Origin: Algoriphagus terrigena DSM 22685
Lineage (GTDB): Bacteria; Bacteroidota; Bacteroidia; Cytophagales; Cyclobacteriaceae
Reading direction: 5' to 3'
Length of the DNA: 64,000 nt
Assembly: GCF_000429445.1 (NCBI RefSeq)
Contig: NZ_AUBW01000004.1
Coordinates: 124,001 to 188,000, forward strand
Shown here: positions 42,308-50,699 of the stretch, piece after piece
Layout of the letters: each line of letters begins with the position of its first letter
How positions within the stretch are numbered: the first letter of the stretch is position 1
Position numbers and translations under genes: made by a program
Notes under the pieces: generated by a model
Told to the model about the DNA's origin: nothing
The model's input: the letters and a program-made list of their open reading frames with translations, nothing else
Database searches by the model: none

Positions 42308-44578
42308 CTACTCAATCATCTCCAGATACCTCGCCATCCAGTACGGCCAGAGCCAAAATACAGGTTCACGCACCTGATGTAAGTCGCCTTGCACCGCTGC
42401 CCAGGGATTTTTGTCCCATCTGACAGTAGCGCGGATAGCCGGAGGTGGAAGCTGAGAAACCTGAATGTCCTCCAAAATCGGGGTCCGCACAACAGATACA
42501 TCCTCTCTTTTAGTATGATCTATGGGCCAATCCATCAGATCCAAAGGAGTTTCTCTCAGGAAGGAAACCGTCTGAGAAACATTGACTTTTTTGCCTGTGG
42601 CCAGGGAATAGCTCAGGTTATTGATCAGGTTTTCCCCTTCTGTTTGCACTCCGATCCATTCGTCCGCCAAATCCTGATAGACTTTTTTAATCTCGGGGTC
42701 TTCTTCGTATTTCAGCAAAATCGGGAAAAGATACCCCTCCATGGTCAGATCAAAGTAGATCTTCCAAGCTGGATTTTTATGGTTGAGTTGGGCCGTGTTT
42801 TTCAGATAGCCTTCCTCATCGATCAATCTTCGATACTCCTTTTCATACTTTTCATCCCCTGTGATCGCCGCGGCAAACTTGAGAAAAGCCAGCAATTCAA
42901 AGGAATTAATCGCTTTTTCCGAAGCCCAATCCGGGTCGCGGTTGATCTTGTCCGGTGACCAGACTCCCCAGCGAGTATGAGTTCCATCTACATCGATCAG
43001 ATTATAATCATTAGTGATCATCGCATCCATCAGCTTAGAAACGTGGGCACGGATTTCCTTTTTGTCGGATTCCGTGGCCGCAAACTCATAGAAATAAAAG
43101 TAAGCCATGAAATGCCCGGTCATCTCGTCACTGCTGGTATCTCCTTTCCAGAGCCATTTTTTGTCGGCAGAGAGTCTCCAACGCTGCTCCACCGGCTTGT
43201 ATCGGGGATCTTCGAGCGCTTCCGCCAATTCACGCTCGGCGTAAGTTCTGTTTGGATCGTGAAGGTGATCCCAGTCCATCGGCACGATAGTCCGGGCAAA
43301 AAGCCCCTCTGTTCCTGTGACTTCGTACAGGAGCTTTAGAAAACCAAAGGCCTTTCGGGCTTTGATCAACGCATCTTCATCTTTGGTGACCGCATAGCGA
43401 AAGCTCTCCATCGCCAAGTATCCTCCCGTGTATTCCCCGTCGTTGTCGTCATCTGAATTTCTCCAGGTGGAGGTATCCCCTGCTACTTCGAGTCGAAGCA
43501 CACCACAGATCCAAGGCTCGCGCATGTGCTTACTCATCAATTCAGTGTAGAAATGGGTTTGCTTTTCAGCAAGAGTCATGGAGAATTTCCGGATGTGGCT
43601 AACACCATTCTGAGTTGCAACCCAAGCATTTCCCTCCCGGTCAAATGCTACTTGATTGACACGATCATCTGTCAACCAGCGACGGCTAAAAAGTAAAGAA
43701 TGGCTGCCATCAGGAAAATAGCGAACTACTCCCACCTCAGTGCCCACCCACATGACATTGTCCGGAGATTTGGAAAGTGAGTTCACATGAATGGAAGAAA
43801 TGCCTTCCTTCGCAGTGAGACTATATTTCAGCTTTTGACCTTCCCTCACTGAAACTCCTCCCATGACTCCTACCCAAAGTTGGTCCTGAGGACCGAAGGA
43901 AACTGCTTTTGCGTAGCAGCTGATCAGTTCTTCTGTGTTTTGATAAAGTGTGACAGATTCTCCGACGCAGTGATAAAGTCCAGCATCGGTAGCTACCCAG
44001 AGATTGCCTTCGTCGTCCGCGAGTGCATCCCGCACCGATTTGGCGATAGAGTAAGATAGCTTTTCCCAACCCGAATCCTTCTTTTTCCAAATTCCCAGTG
44101 GACCCAAAGCATAAACTTCTTCTCCGGCAGCCGTAATCTCTGAGATTGGTCCCTCAACATCGGAAACTTTGTTGACTTCAACGCCTTTGACTTCATAAAG
44201 CCCGTCCCAAGCTCCCAGCCAGACCGAACCCGCTCCGTCTTGTTCCACGGCATAAGAGGACCCTCTTTCAGCGCCGCTGATCACCGGAACCCATTCCGTT
44301 TGAACCTCCACTTTCCGGAAGATTCCACCCGCCGTCGCGATCCAGACTTGGTTTTGCCGATCCACCATAATGTCCCTGACTTCATTGTCCTCAGGTTGGT
44401 CACTGATGAAAAAAGCCTCATGAACCTCCTGGGTAAATGCTTCGTCTGAAATTGATTCGGCGGAGATAATTTCGGCCTGTTCCGATTCTTTTTTGCAGGA
44501 AAATAAAGTAAGAAATGCAGCAGTAAAGAATAGAGTGAGGATCGCCCAGAGGGCTATAGACTGAAGCCGAGGATTCAT
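42308..44578 (-). CDS. Lipoprotein fusing Reg_prop beta-propeller and all-helical barrel-like domain
   Basis: A 756-residue lipoprotein. I start at ATG 44578, since the upstream start at 44626 adds 16 residues before the signal; the lipobox is LTLFSC. Residues about 35-330 hold six repeats of the two-component-regulator propeller type, each with a VWIATAGGIF-, VWLGAWDGLY- or LWVATDAGLY-like core. Residues about 335-756 are quite different: long helices with conserved aromatic motifs (EYTGGYLAMESFRY, DEMTGHFMAYFYFYEF, WLWPYWMARY), similar to six-hairpin glycosidases. I do not recognise the exact family of this half. There is no kinase, membrane or DNA-binding part, so it is not a hybrid sensor. 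The gene ends a minus-strand block of exported hydrolases, 182 bases after the S41 peptidase gene. Confidence 0.75.
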   Translation of the reverse strand: MNPRLQSIALWAILTLFFTAAFLTLFSCKKESEQAEIISAESISDEAFTQEVHEAFFISDQPEDNEVRDIMVDRQNQVWIATAGGIFRKVEVQTEWVPVISGAERGSSYAVEQDGAGSVWLGAWDGLYEVKGVEVNKVSDVEGPISEITAAGEEVYALGPLGIWKKKDSGWEKLSYSIAKSVRDALADDEGNLWVATDAGLYHCVGESVTLYQNTEELISCYAKAVSFGPQDQLWVGVMGGVSVREGQKLKYSLTAKEGISSIHVNSLSKSPDNVMWVGTEVGVVRYFPDGSHSLLFSRRWLTDDRVNQVAFDREGNAWVATQNGVSHIRKFSMTLAEKQTHFYTELMSKHMREPWICGVLRLEVAGDTSTWRNSDDDNDGEYTGGYLAMESFRYAVTKDEDALIKARKAFGFLKLLYEVTGTEGLFARTIVPMDWDHLHDPNRTYAERELAEALEDPRYKPVEQRWRLSADKKWLWKGDTSSDEMTGHFMAYFYFYEFAATESDKKEIRAHVSKLMDAMITNDYNLIDVDGTHTRWGVWSPDKINRDPDWASEKAINSFELLAFLKFAAAITGDEKYEKEYRRLIDEEGYLKNTAQLNHKNPAWKIYFDLTMEGYLFPILLKYEEDPEIKKVYQDLADEWIGVQTEGENLINNLSYSLATGKKVNVSQTVSFLRETPLDLMDWPIDHTKREDVSVVRTPILEDIQVSQLPPPAIRATVRWDKNPWAAVQGDLHQVREPVFWLWPYWMARYLEMIE

Positions 44579-44760
44579 TTCACGAAGATTAGTGGTAGAC
44601 AAAAACTGGAAAGGCAAAGGGAGCAACGTCGCCTTAAAGGGAACCTAAAAGTCACCGTAACGGGCTATTCCCAAAGGTTCTAATTTTGATCCATCCAAAT
44701 GTGGGAATGGTTCCGCCTTCTAGCTCTTCAAAAGGAAGCCGGCATTTCCTTGCGCCCTTT

Positions 44761-45771
44761 CTACTTTCCAGTCTTGATGTATTCGATGGCCCGTTCCAGG
44801 ATCGGGTCTCTACCCGCCGCAATGTCTGCCTCCGTCATTTCAACCGGGATATCTACAGGAACACCTCCTTCGAAGTTCAATCCATCGACTGTATATCCAA
44901 TCGTAGAGCTATAATTGAAATACCATCCGTTGGGAAGATCATAACCGGCCGGCACGCCGCATCCTCCACCGGTATCGTCCCCCATCAGAATAGCGCCAGG
45001 AATTCCTTTGATGTAAGCTGAAAAATAACTGCCTGCGCTGTACACTTTGCGGTTGGTAAGGACGACTATCCTGCCTTCAAAATGCGGATTCACTTCATTG
45101 GGATCAAGATAGATGTCTTTCTCCTCCGAATAATCATCGGGCCCAGGCCCGTTTTTGGTCTTAAAGGAATAGATCTTTGTGCGCTCATCGATCAGGCGGG
45201 CAGCGATCTTGAGCCCATTTTCGGGATTCCCGCCTTCGTTATTTCTGATATCGATAATCACTCCTGGCAAGCCTTTGAACCGCTCTGCCACAAAGTCCAA
45301 CTCACTCTGCAGGATGGGCGTGGCAAAACTTCTGTAATGAATGTACCCCACTCCATCGATCTCTTGATTGAGCAGAAATCCGGTGATCCGATAGTCTCCC
45401 AGGTAATTTCTCTCCAACAGATCAAAATTATAGTTGGCAGGAGCTTCCAGATAAGGGAGATACCGACTGATATCAAATGGCGTCCTGAGGTTGGTATGCC
45501 CGTCTTTTAGGGTATTGAGCATCTCGGCCATGACATCATAGAGCTCCTGATCATTTTTTGCTTGGAGAGCCAATGGTCGATACACAGTCTGGATGCTGTC
45601 CCAGTTGATCTTCTTGTATTCAAAAAGCGCATACCGATCTTTCATCGCCTGCCACAAGACATCAAAATTATCGGCGTTGTTGTTTTGCTTTTCGGATTCG
45701 TAAAACAGATTTTCGCAGGCACCAGACCCCAACAAAATCAACATCAAAAGAAGGGAGGAGAACTTTTTCAT
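44761..45771 (-). CDS. S41 family peptidase lipoprotein
   Basis: A 336-residue serine protease of the C-terminal processing (S41) family. Lipobox LLGSGAC puts the anchor at residue 19. The mature part has NTLKDGHTNLRTP (about residue 90), the GVIIDIRNNEGG strand (about 175), and the nucleophile Ser in NRKVYSAGSYFSAYI (about 240), followed by GDDTGGGCG. There is no clear PDZ domain between these blocks, which is the rule for the short Bacteroidota S41 type. Its start overlaps the stop of the beta-barrel gene upstream by four bases (ATGA), so the two are translationally coupled and likely function together. Confidence 0.88.
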   Translation of the reverse strand: MKKFSSLLLMLILLGSGACENLFYESEKQNNNADNFDVLWQAMKDRYALFEYKKINWDSIQTVYRPLALQAKNDQELYDVMAEMLNTLKDGHTNLRTPFDISRYLPYLEAPANYNFDLLERNYLGDYRITGFLLNQEIDGVGYIHYRSFATPILQSELDFVAERFKGLPGVIIDIRNNEGGNPENGLKIAARLIDERTKIYSFKTKNGPGPDDYSEEKDIYLDPNEVNPHFEGRIVVLTNRKVYSAGSYFSAYIKGIPGAILMGDDTGGGCGVPAGYDLPNGWYFNYSSTIGYTVDGLNFEGGVPVDIPVEMTEADIAAGRDPILERAIEYIKTGK

Positions 45772-46586
45772 TTGGCTTTCATCAGGAAGTTAACACCGAT
45801 CGTGTGTGCGGCAGAATGCATCGTGACCGGGCTTTGAAAGGAATAATACTCCCAGTTGTAGATCACCTGCATCTTGTTTCCACCGGCGATCGGGAATTCG
45901 ACATAGTTGTCAAACTGGATCCTGGGGAAATTGCCCAGCCAGCTCACCGAAGTATTGTCAAAAAGTGAGGATCCAAAGTCTTTTTCATGGTCCAAAAACT
46001 CCGGAACTCCCGAATAACCTGGACGGGCTATGTATCCAACTATTGGCAGCTTCAGGGTAAAACTCGCCTTCATATCTTTGCCCCAAAGCTCAAAGGCTCT
46101 CAAGTATCGCCCTTCTGCCTGAAGGTTCCCCGTAAATTCATAATTGATCTGGCTGTTGTCCCAGCGGGGAGAGTACCTAACAGAAATCACATTCGAAACT
46201 CCCGGTCCAACATAAAAAGAGCTCTTTTCTTCACTTTTGATCTGGAAGAGATGACTATAGCTGATTTCGTTCCAATAGGATTTGACACTTGGTTGAAGGT
46301 AGCGTGCTGGCACCTGCCCGGCCTCGAACGCCTCACTTTTCATGCTGCCAATGCCGGCCTCGAAGTTAAATTTCCTCCAAGTATTGGCTTTGTTTTTTTC
46401 GTGGTTGATCATGAAATAGAGCAGCCCTCCGCTGTATTTCGTCTGGGTAACGAGTTGATCCTGGAAATTTTGGGAGCGAATGCCTACCGCGATTCCCCAA
46501 AATGATTCCTTCTGCGAGTCTTGGGCTATCGAAACTTCTGAAGTTACTACCAGGAAAACCAAACAACAGGTGAATACTTTTTTCAT
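45768..46586 (-). CDS. Putative outer-membrane beta-barrel protein
   Basis: A 272-residue protein with a signal peptide (ending about residue 21, EVSIAQ). The rest alternates polar and hydrophobic residues with many aromatic ones, for example SYWNEISYSHLFQI, KASFTLKLPIVGYI and NKMQVIYNWEYYSF, ending GVNFLMKAK, so I predict a small outer-membrane beta barrel. I do not recognise a named family. Coupling by a four-base overlap with the S41 peptidase gene suggests that the two products act together in the envelope, a peptidase with its barrel partner, but the substrate is unknown. Confidence 0.65.
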   Translation of the reverse strand: MKKVFTCCLVFLVVTSEVSIAQDSQKESFWGIAVGIRSQNFQDQLVTQTKYSGGLLYFMINHEKNKANTWRKFNFEAGIGSMKSEAFEAGQVPARYLQPSVKSYWNEISYSHLFQIKSEEKSSFYVGPGVSNVISVRYSPRWDNSQINYEFTGNLQAEGRYLRAFELWGKDMKASFTLKLPIVGYIARPGYSGVPEFLDHEKDFGSSLFDNTSVSWLGNFPRIQFDNYVEFPIAGGNKMQVIYNWEYYSFQSPVTMHSAAHTIGVNFLMKAK

Positions 46587-46676
46587 CGGGAAAGGTGCAG
46601 ATCAAACCTAAAATTGATCAAAAATGCCAGTAATGGCAAAATTGTCGGTCATTTCCCCAAAGAGTGAGGCAGTGAG

Positions 46677-47642
46677 TTACTCAAACTTCAGCTTTCGCTT
46701 CGTGATCCAAGGATGGACATAGGGCTTCAGATTTTCCGGAAAACCCAAGTCAAACGGTGACGGCCCCACCCATTCGGTTTTCTTTCCCGCGATCTTGATA
46801 GTTCCTTTGGAGGAGATGGTCACGGTCGTGAAAAGCGGTTCCTTAAACGGCGCCGTAAACTTGATCCAACGATAGTTTTTGTCCACTTCAGCACTGTAGC
46901 GGACATGGCCATAATCTTCTCCCAACCAGTGATAAGCCATCGAAGTAGTGGAGATGTACCAGATCCCTCCAATGTTTTCCGCATAGTCGACGTGGGTGTG
47001 GCCATTGAAGGAAGCGATAACACTGCGCTCTGGATGAAGCCGGTTATGGTCTTGGAGCAAGGCCTGAACTTCGGCGTAGTTTTCCACGCCGTAGGTTTCC
47101 TGGTGGGTTTGGTAGGTGGAGAGTCCCTGGTGGGAAAAGAGAATGGTCGGAAATTGGGACTTTTCCAGATCGTTCTTAAGCCAAGCCATTTGCTCCGCCC
47201 CGATCAGTTGTTGATAGCCTTTTTTGCTCGGATCGATCTTGTCATTGCCATCGAGGACGATGAAGTGAAACCCATTTTTGTCAAAAGAATAATAGCTCGA
47301 CTCCATCTTGCGGTAGGCCAAGGCTTTCTCAAGAGAAGTGCCTCCGTCCATCTCATGGTTGCCGATCACATGGTGTTTGTCCCCGGGAAAGGAATTCCAG
47401 ATTTCATATGCTTTTTGATATTCCGGTTTGGGTATGCTGAAATCTCCCAATTCGATGATGAAATCCGGCTTCTCTTTTTTCATCGCTTCTATAAACGCCG
47501 TCATCCGGTATTCCGAATCATGCATGGTCGGAATGTGGACATCAGTGCAAAGGCCAAAGGTGACTTCTTGGGCTTTCTGGGCAAACAAAGAGGTGCCTGT
47601 CATCAATCCTGCGGAAAGAAGCAGTGCGGAACGGAATTTCAT
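46677..47642 (-). CDS. Exported metallophosphoesterase (calcineurin-like)
   Basis: A 321-residue phosphoesterase with a signal peptide (about residues 1-22, TSLFA). The metal-binding signature is complete: FGLCTDVHI (Asp and His), ELGDFSI (Asp), IGNHEMDG (Asn and His), FSHQGLS (His) and SFNGHTHVDYA (two His). These position it in the calcineurin-like superfamily, near enzymes acting on phosphodiesters, phosphate-sugars or 3',5'-cAMP. Acts in the periplasm. It lies 26 bases downstream of the alpha/beta-hydrolase gene, probably in the same operon with the sulfatase, and may remove phosphate from imported or surface substrates. Confidence 0.9.
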   Translation of the reverse strand: MKFRSALLLSAGLMTGTSLFAQKAQEVTFGLCTDVHIPTMHDSEYRMTAFIEAMKKEKPDFIIELGDFSIPKPEYQKAYEIWNSFPGDKHHVIGNHEMDGGTSLEKALAYRKMESSYYSFDKNGFHFIVLDGNDKIDPSKKGYQQLIGAEQMAWLKNDLEKSQFPTILFSHQGLSTYQTHQETYGVENYAEVQALLQDHNRLHPERSVIASFNGHTHVDYAENIGGIWYISTTSMAYHWLGEDYGHVRYSAEVDKNYRWIKFTAPFKEPLFTTVTISSKGTIKIAGKKTEWVGPSPFDLGFPENLKPYVHPWITKRKLKFE

Positions 47643-47668
47643 AGCTGTTATCGGGATTAAGCTTTGGC

Positions 47669-48847
47669 TTAAGGGTTGAAATTGAGGGATTTCATAAGCG
47701 CTTCCTCACCTTGGAGGGCATTGGCCGGAAGCGGATTTTTGTCATTAAAAACCATCAGATCTTCTTTGGGCAAAAGGGTGACAAATGCTTCATCAAATTG
47801 GTTTTTGACCAGGATCTTCCCGGCATTCAGCCCGAGATATTGCGCGAGGAAATTGTACACCACCACGCGTTTGCTTGGTCCGAAGTCGTGGCGTTCGGCT
47901 GGTAGGTGGACGTTGTCAACCTTGCTCTCGGCATCGTATTGAGCATAGACTTTTTGGATATAAGGCATCTCGATCCTTGGCGTATTTTTCGTCCAGTCGC
48001 CTCCATCGGACACCAGTAGCATCGGTCTCGGCACGGCCAAGGCAGCAATCTCCACGTTGTTGGTTTGATGATGCGCGCTTTTGTGAACCGGCATCCCGCT
48101 TTCGCAGACACAGCCTCCGAAGAAATAGGCCGAGACCATCACCACCGGCACGGAAACCTTGATCCGTGGATCCAAAGCCGTGAGCATAATCGTCTGGGTG
48201 CCGCCGCCGGATTCGCCCGTCACTGCGATTTTTTCAGGATCCACATCAGGACGGGATTGGAGGTAGTCGATCACCCGTTGCGAGTTGTAAGTTTGGATGG
48301 TGAGCGCAGCGGGAATCTTATGCTCAACCTGCTTGGAATCGCCATAGCCGATCATGTCATAGGCGAAAACCACCGCGCCCATCCGGGCAAAGGCCGCACT
48401 GCGGGTTTGGACACTTTCACCAAATCTCGGATCTGTACCATGTCCATGCACGCTGAGAATCCCGGGGCTTTTTTGAAAGGGCTCCTTGGACAAAGGCCTG
48501 TAAAGATTCCCTGTAATGTAAAATCCCGGGAAACTCTCAATCGCAATATTTTCGACGATATAGCCATCCATCTCGCGAGTGCTGTGGATGATGATATTGA
48601 ATGGAGTATCGCGCTTCGGCATCTGGTCAAGCTTCATTCCCTTAACCAATCCCTCGCGGATGACTTCTGCCCGCTGTTCCCAGTCGGCCTTGGTAGTCCA
48701 TTCCGTGGCCCATTGCTTCATGTGAACATTGGCCTCGTCCTCCGTCCAATAAGCGCCTTGGCAGAGCATATTTTCCTGGGCATATCCAAGCTTGGCCTGC
48801 ACGACACAAATGACCAAGGCTACTAAAAATCCAACTGTTCTTTTCAT
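47669..48847 (-). CDS. Exported alpha/beta hydrolase (acetyl xylan esterase/dienelactone-hydrolase-like)
   Basis: A 392-residue alpha/beta hydrolase with a signal peptide (about residues 1-23, KLGYAQ). The nucleophile elbow is GESGGGTQ (about residue 220), the Asp is probably in VSDGGDWT and the His in ERHDFGPSKR (about 325). The oxyanion region SVHGHGTDPRFG is also visible. This matches acetyl xylan esterase-like and related carbohydrate esterases of Bacteroidota; which ester is cut is not known. It starts 93 bases after the second sulfatase gene and leads into the metallophosphoesterase gene, so the three may form one operon for trimming substituents from glycans. Confidence 0.82.
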   Translation of the reverse strand: MKRTVGFLVALVICVVQAKLGYAQENMLCQGAYWTEDEANVHMKQWATEWTTKADWEQRAEVIREGLVKGMKLDQMPKRDTPFNIIIHSTREMDGYIVENIAIESFPGFYITGNLYRPLSKEPFQKSPGILSVHGHGTDPRFGESVQTRSAAFARMGAVVFAYDMIGYGDSKQVEHKIPAALTIQTYNSQRVIDYLQSRPDVDPEKIAVTGESGGGTQTIMLTALDPRIKVSVPVVMVSAYFFGGCVCESGMPVHKSAHHQTNNVEIAALAVPRPMLLVSDGGDWTKNTPRIEMPYIQKVYAQYDAESKVDNVHLPAERHDFGPSKRVVVYNFLAQYLGLNAGKILVKNQFDEAFVTLLPKEDLMVFNDKNPLPANALQGEEALMKSLNFNP

Positions 48848-48940
48848 GGTTATCAGGGAAATGGAATCTGCACAAATACTACTTGGATGAGTTGCATTTA
48901 GACTAATTCCGGTGGGTTATTTTGTTCAATTTGTCAGAAA

Positions 48941-50572
48941 CTACTCCTTCAATATCAGCGCAATTTCACTGGGTTCGAATCCGATCCGATGGGCATTGAC
49001 ATAAAGCGAATCGTCGGCATTGGCTTCGAAAGGTTTGGTGTAGAGCTTCCAGCCCTCGCCTTTGGACTTTCTGTAAGAAATAACGGAACTGGAAGTCGCC
49101 GAACTCAGGCTTACTTTCCCTTCCCGAAAATCAACTTCCGCCTGTTGGGTCACCGGAGGATTGTCCTGTCCTCCCCACCAATTTCTTACCATCTCCATCT
49201 CATCCTGAGCAGCCATATCGCCGTACTTGAGCATCCAGTCTTCATGCGCCATTCGCAGCTCGACTAGCTTGTCGGCATAGTCCGGGTTTTCGCCCAGATT
49301 TTCAAATTCCCACGGGTCACTTTGGGTATCATAGAGTTCCTCGGTCGGTTTGGTCGCCGCAAACCAACGCGCTTGATTTTGATCCAGAAGCCCTTTTTTA
49401 TTCAAGTCCAGCAGGTGAACCATCAAAGGATTCGAAAGGCGATACTGGATATTTTGGTAGTTGGGCTTCTCAGGCATGTAGTTGCGGATGTATTTGTATC
49501 GGCCGTCAGAGACTGCTCTGACCCGGTCGTATTCGGAGTCCATCCGATCCCGGGCGGCGTAGACGTAGTTGCGGGGTGCAGCTTTTTGTTTTCCCAGAAA
49601 AGCCTGTCCCTGCATCGTCTCAGGGATCTGTACGCCCGCCAGCGATAGCAAGGTCGGTCCGAAGTCCACAAAGCTCACCAGTTCGTCAGTTTTCGAACCC
49701 GCTTCCAGAAAAGGTGCTTTGATCAAAAGTGGAACTTTGAGCCCGCGGTCGTAGAGCTCTCTTTTGAAATAGGGCATCCCATCCCCGTGATCAGAATAAA
49801 AGAAGATGATCGTGTTCTCATACAAGCCATCTTCCTTCAGCTGCGCGATCACCTCGCCGACCTGCTGATCCATCCGCATGACATTGGTGATAAAACGGGC
49901 CAAAGTCCTGCGCGAAACCGAGTGATCGGGATAAACCGGCGGGACTGTGACCGAATCCGGATTTACCAGAAGGTCTTCATTCTCTCTCCCCCACACCTGG
50001 GATTCGTGGGTGGTGGTGAAGTTAAATATGGAAAAAAACGGCTGATTTGGGTCCTTTCGATTTCTCCAATGGGCTTTGTCGCTGCTGTCGTCCCACATTC
50101 CCACCGGACTTCTAAACTGATAATCCTCTTTGGAATTGTTCGTGACATAGTATCCTGCCTGGCGCAGATAGACGGGATATGGATACATTCCCTCGGGCAA
50201 AAGCGTGGAATAGCCCTTGAATCCCGGAGGATAGGCATCTCCTGCTGCCGCAGAAGGTGCCAAAGTCCGCATGTGCATCGCACCGATGGAAGTCTGATAG
50301 GCACCCGTGATCAAGGCTGCCCGGCTCGGAGCACATACTCCTGCTGTGGAAAAGGCATTCTGATATTGAAGCGATTCCGCGGCTAGGGCATTCAGGTTGG
50401 GAGTCTTTCCACCCGTCCCGCCGTAGCTTTCCAAGTGCTCGGGAGACATATCTTCACAGACAATCCAGACAATATTCGGCCGCTCCGGGTAGATGATTTT
50501 GTCGGAGAGTTTCTCTTTTCTCTGACAGGAAAAAAAGAAAATACACGAAAATAACAGGAAGGAATATTTCAC
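48941..50572 (-). CDS. Sulfatase (type I, formylglycine-dependent), lipoprotein
   Basis: A 543-residue sulfatase. Lipobox FFFSC puts the lipid anchor at residue 16. The N-terminal metal site reads NIVWIVCEDMSPEH, with Glu-Asp in place of the commoner Asp-Asp, as in a known branch near heparan N-sulfatases. The modification motif is CAPSRAALITGAY, and the later blocks SDHGDGMPYFKRELYDRG and DPWEFENLGENP complete the domain. A short C-terminal beta domain ends the protein. It would act on the outside of a membrane on sulfated glycans. The first gene of a minus-strand run with an esterase and a phosphoesterase. It is divergent from the Gfo/Idh/MocA gene. Confidence 0.9.
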   Translation of the reverse strand: MKYSFLLFSCIFFFSCQRKEKLSDKIIYPERPNIVWIVCEDMSPEHLESYGGTGGKTPNLNALAAESLQYQNAFSTAGVCAPSRAALITGAYQTSIGAMHMRTLAPSAAAGDAYPPGFKGYSTLLPEGMYPYPVYLRQAGYYVTNNSKEDYQFRSPVGMWDDSSDKAHWRNRKDPNQPFFSIFNFTTTHESQVWGRENEDLLVNPDSVTVPPVYPDHSVSRRTLARFITNVMRMDQQVGEVIAQLKEDGLYENTIIFFYSDHGDGMPYFKRELYDRGLKVPLLIKAPFLEAGSKTDELVSFVDFGPTLLSLAGVQIPETMQGQAFLGKQKAAPRNYVYAARDRMDSEYDRVRAVSDGRYKYIRNYMPEKPNYQNIQYRLSNPLMVHLLDLNKKGLLDQNQARWFAATKPTEELYDTQSDPWEFENLGENPDYADKLVELRMAHEDWMLKYGDMAAQDEMEMVRNWWGGQDNPPVTQQAEVDFREGKVSLSSATSSSVISYRKSKGEGWKLYTKPFEANADDSLYVNAHRIGFEPSEIALILKE

Positions 50573-50646
50573 GGAGGATCAGATAACAGTGACAAAAACG
50601 CTCTTTCCCAAGGGAAATGGGAATGAATTCCTTAAAATAACAAAGA

Positions 50647-50677
50647 TTGTTTTACTCCCGCATCCTGCCTAAATTCC
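50647..50677 (+). promoter_or_regulatory. Possible promoter of the Gfo/Idh/MocA gene
   Basis: TTG at 50647-50649, 20 bases, then TAAATTCC at 50670-50677, 22 bases before the ATG. It matches the Bacteroidota -33/-7 pattern in spacing, with two mismatches in the -7 box. Confidence 0.3.
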
Positions 50678-50699
50678 ATTTTCGCCAGAAACCATTGCT

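Noticed and set aside
46905..47660. 251-residue plus-strand frame over the metallophosphoesterase gene
   Set aside because: The minus-strand gene has all metal-binding motifs, so the opposite frame is a shadow.
48065..48826. 253-residue plus-strand frame over the esterase-like gene
   Set aside because: Antisense shadow of a gene with intact hydrolase motifs and a signal peptide; no motif of its own.
50604..50617. Short inverted repeat TTTCCCAAGGGAAA in the sulfatase/Gfo divergent region
   Set aside because: Only six bases per arm and isolated, so it could easily be chance.
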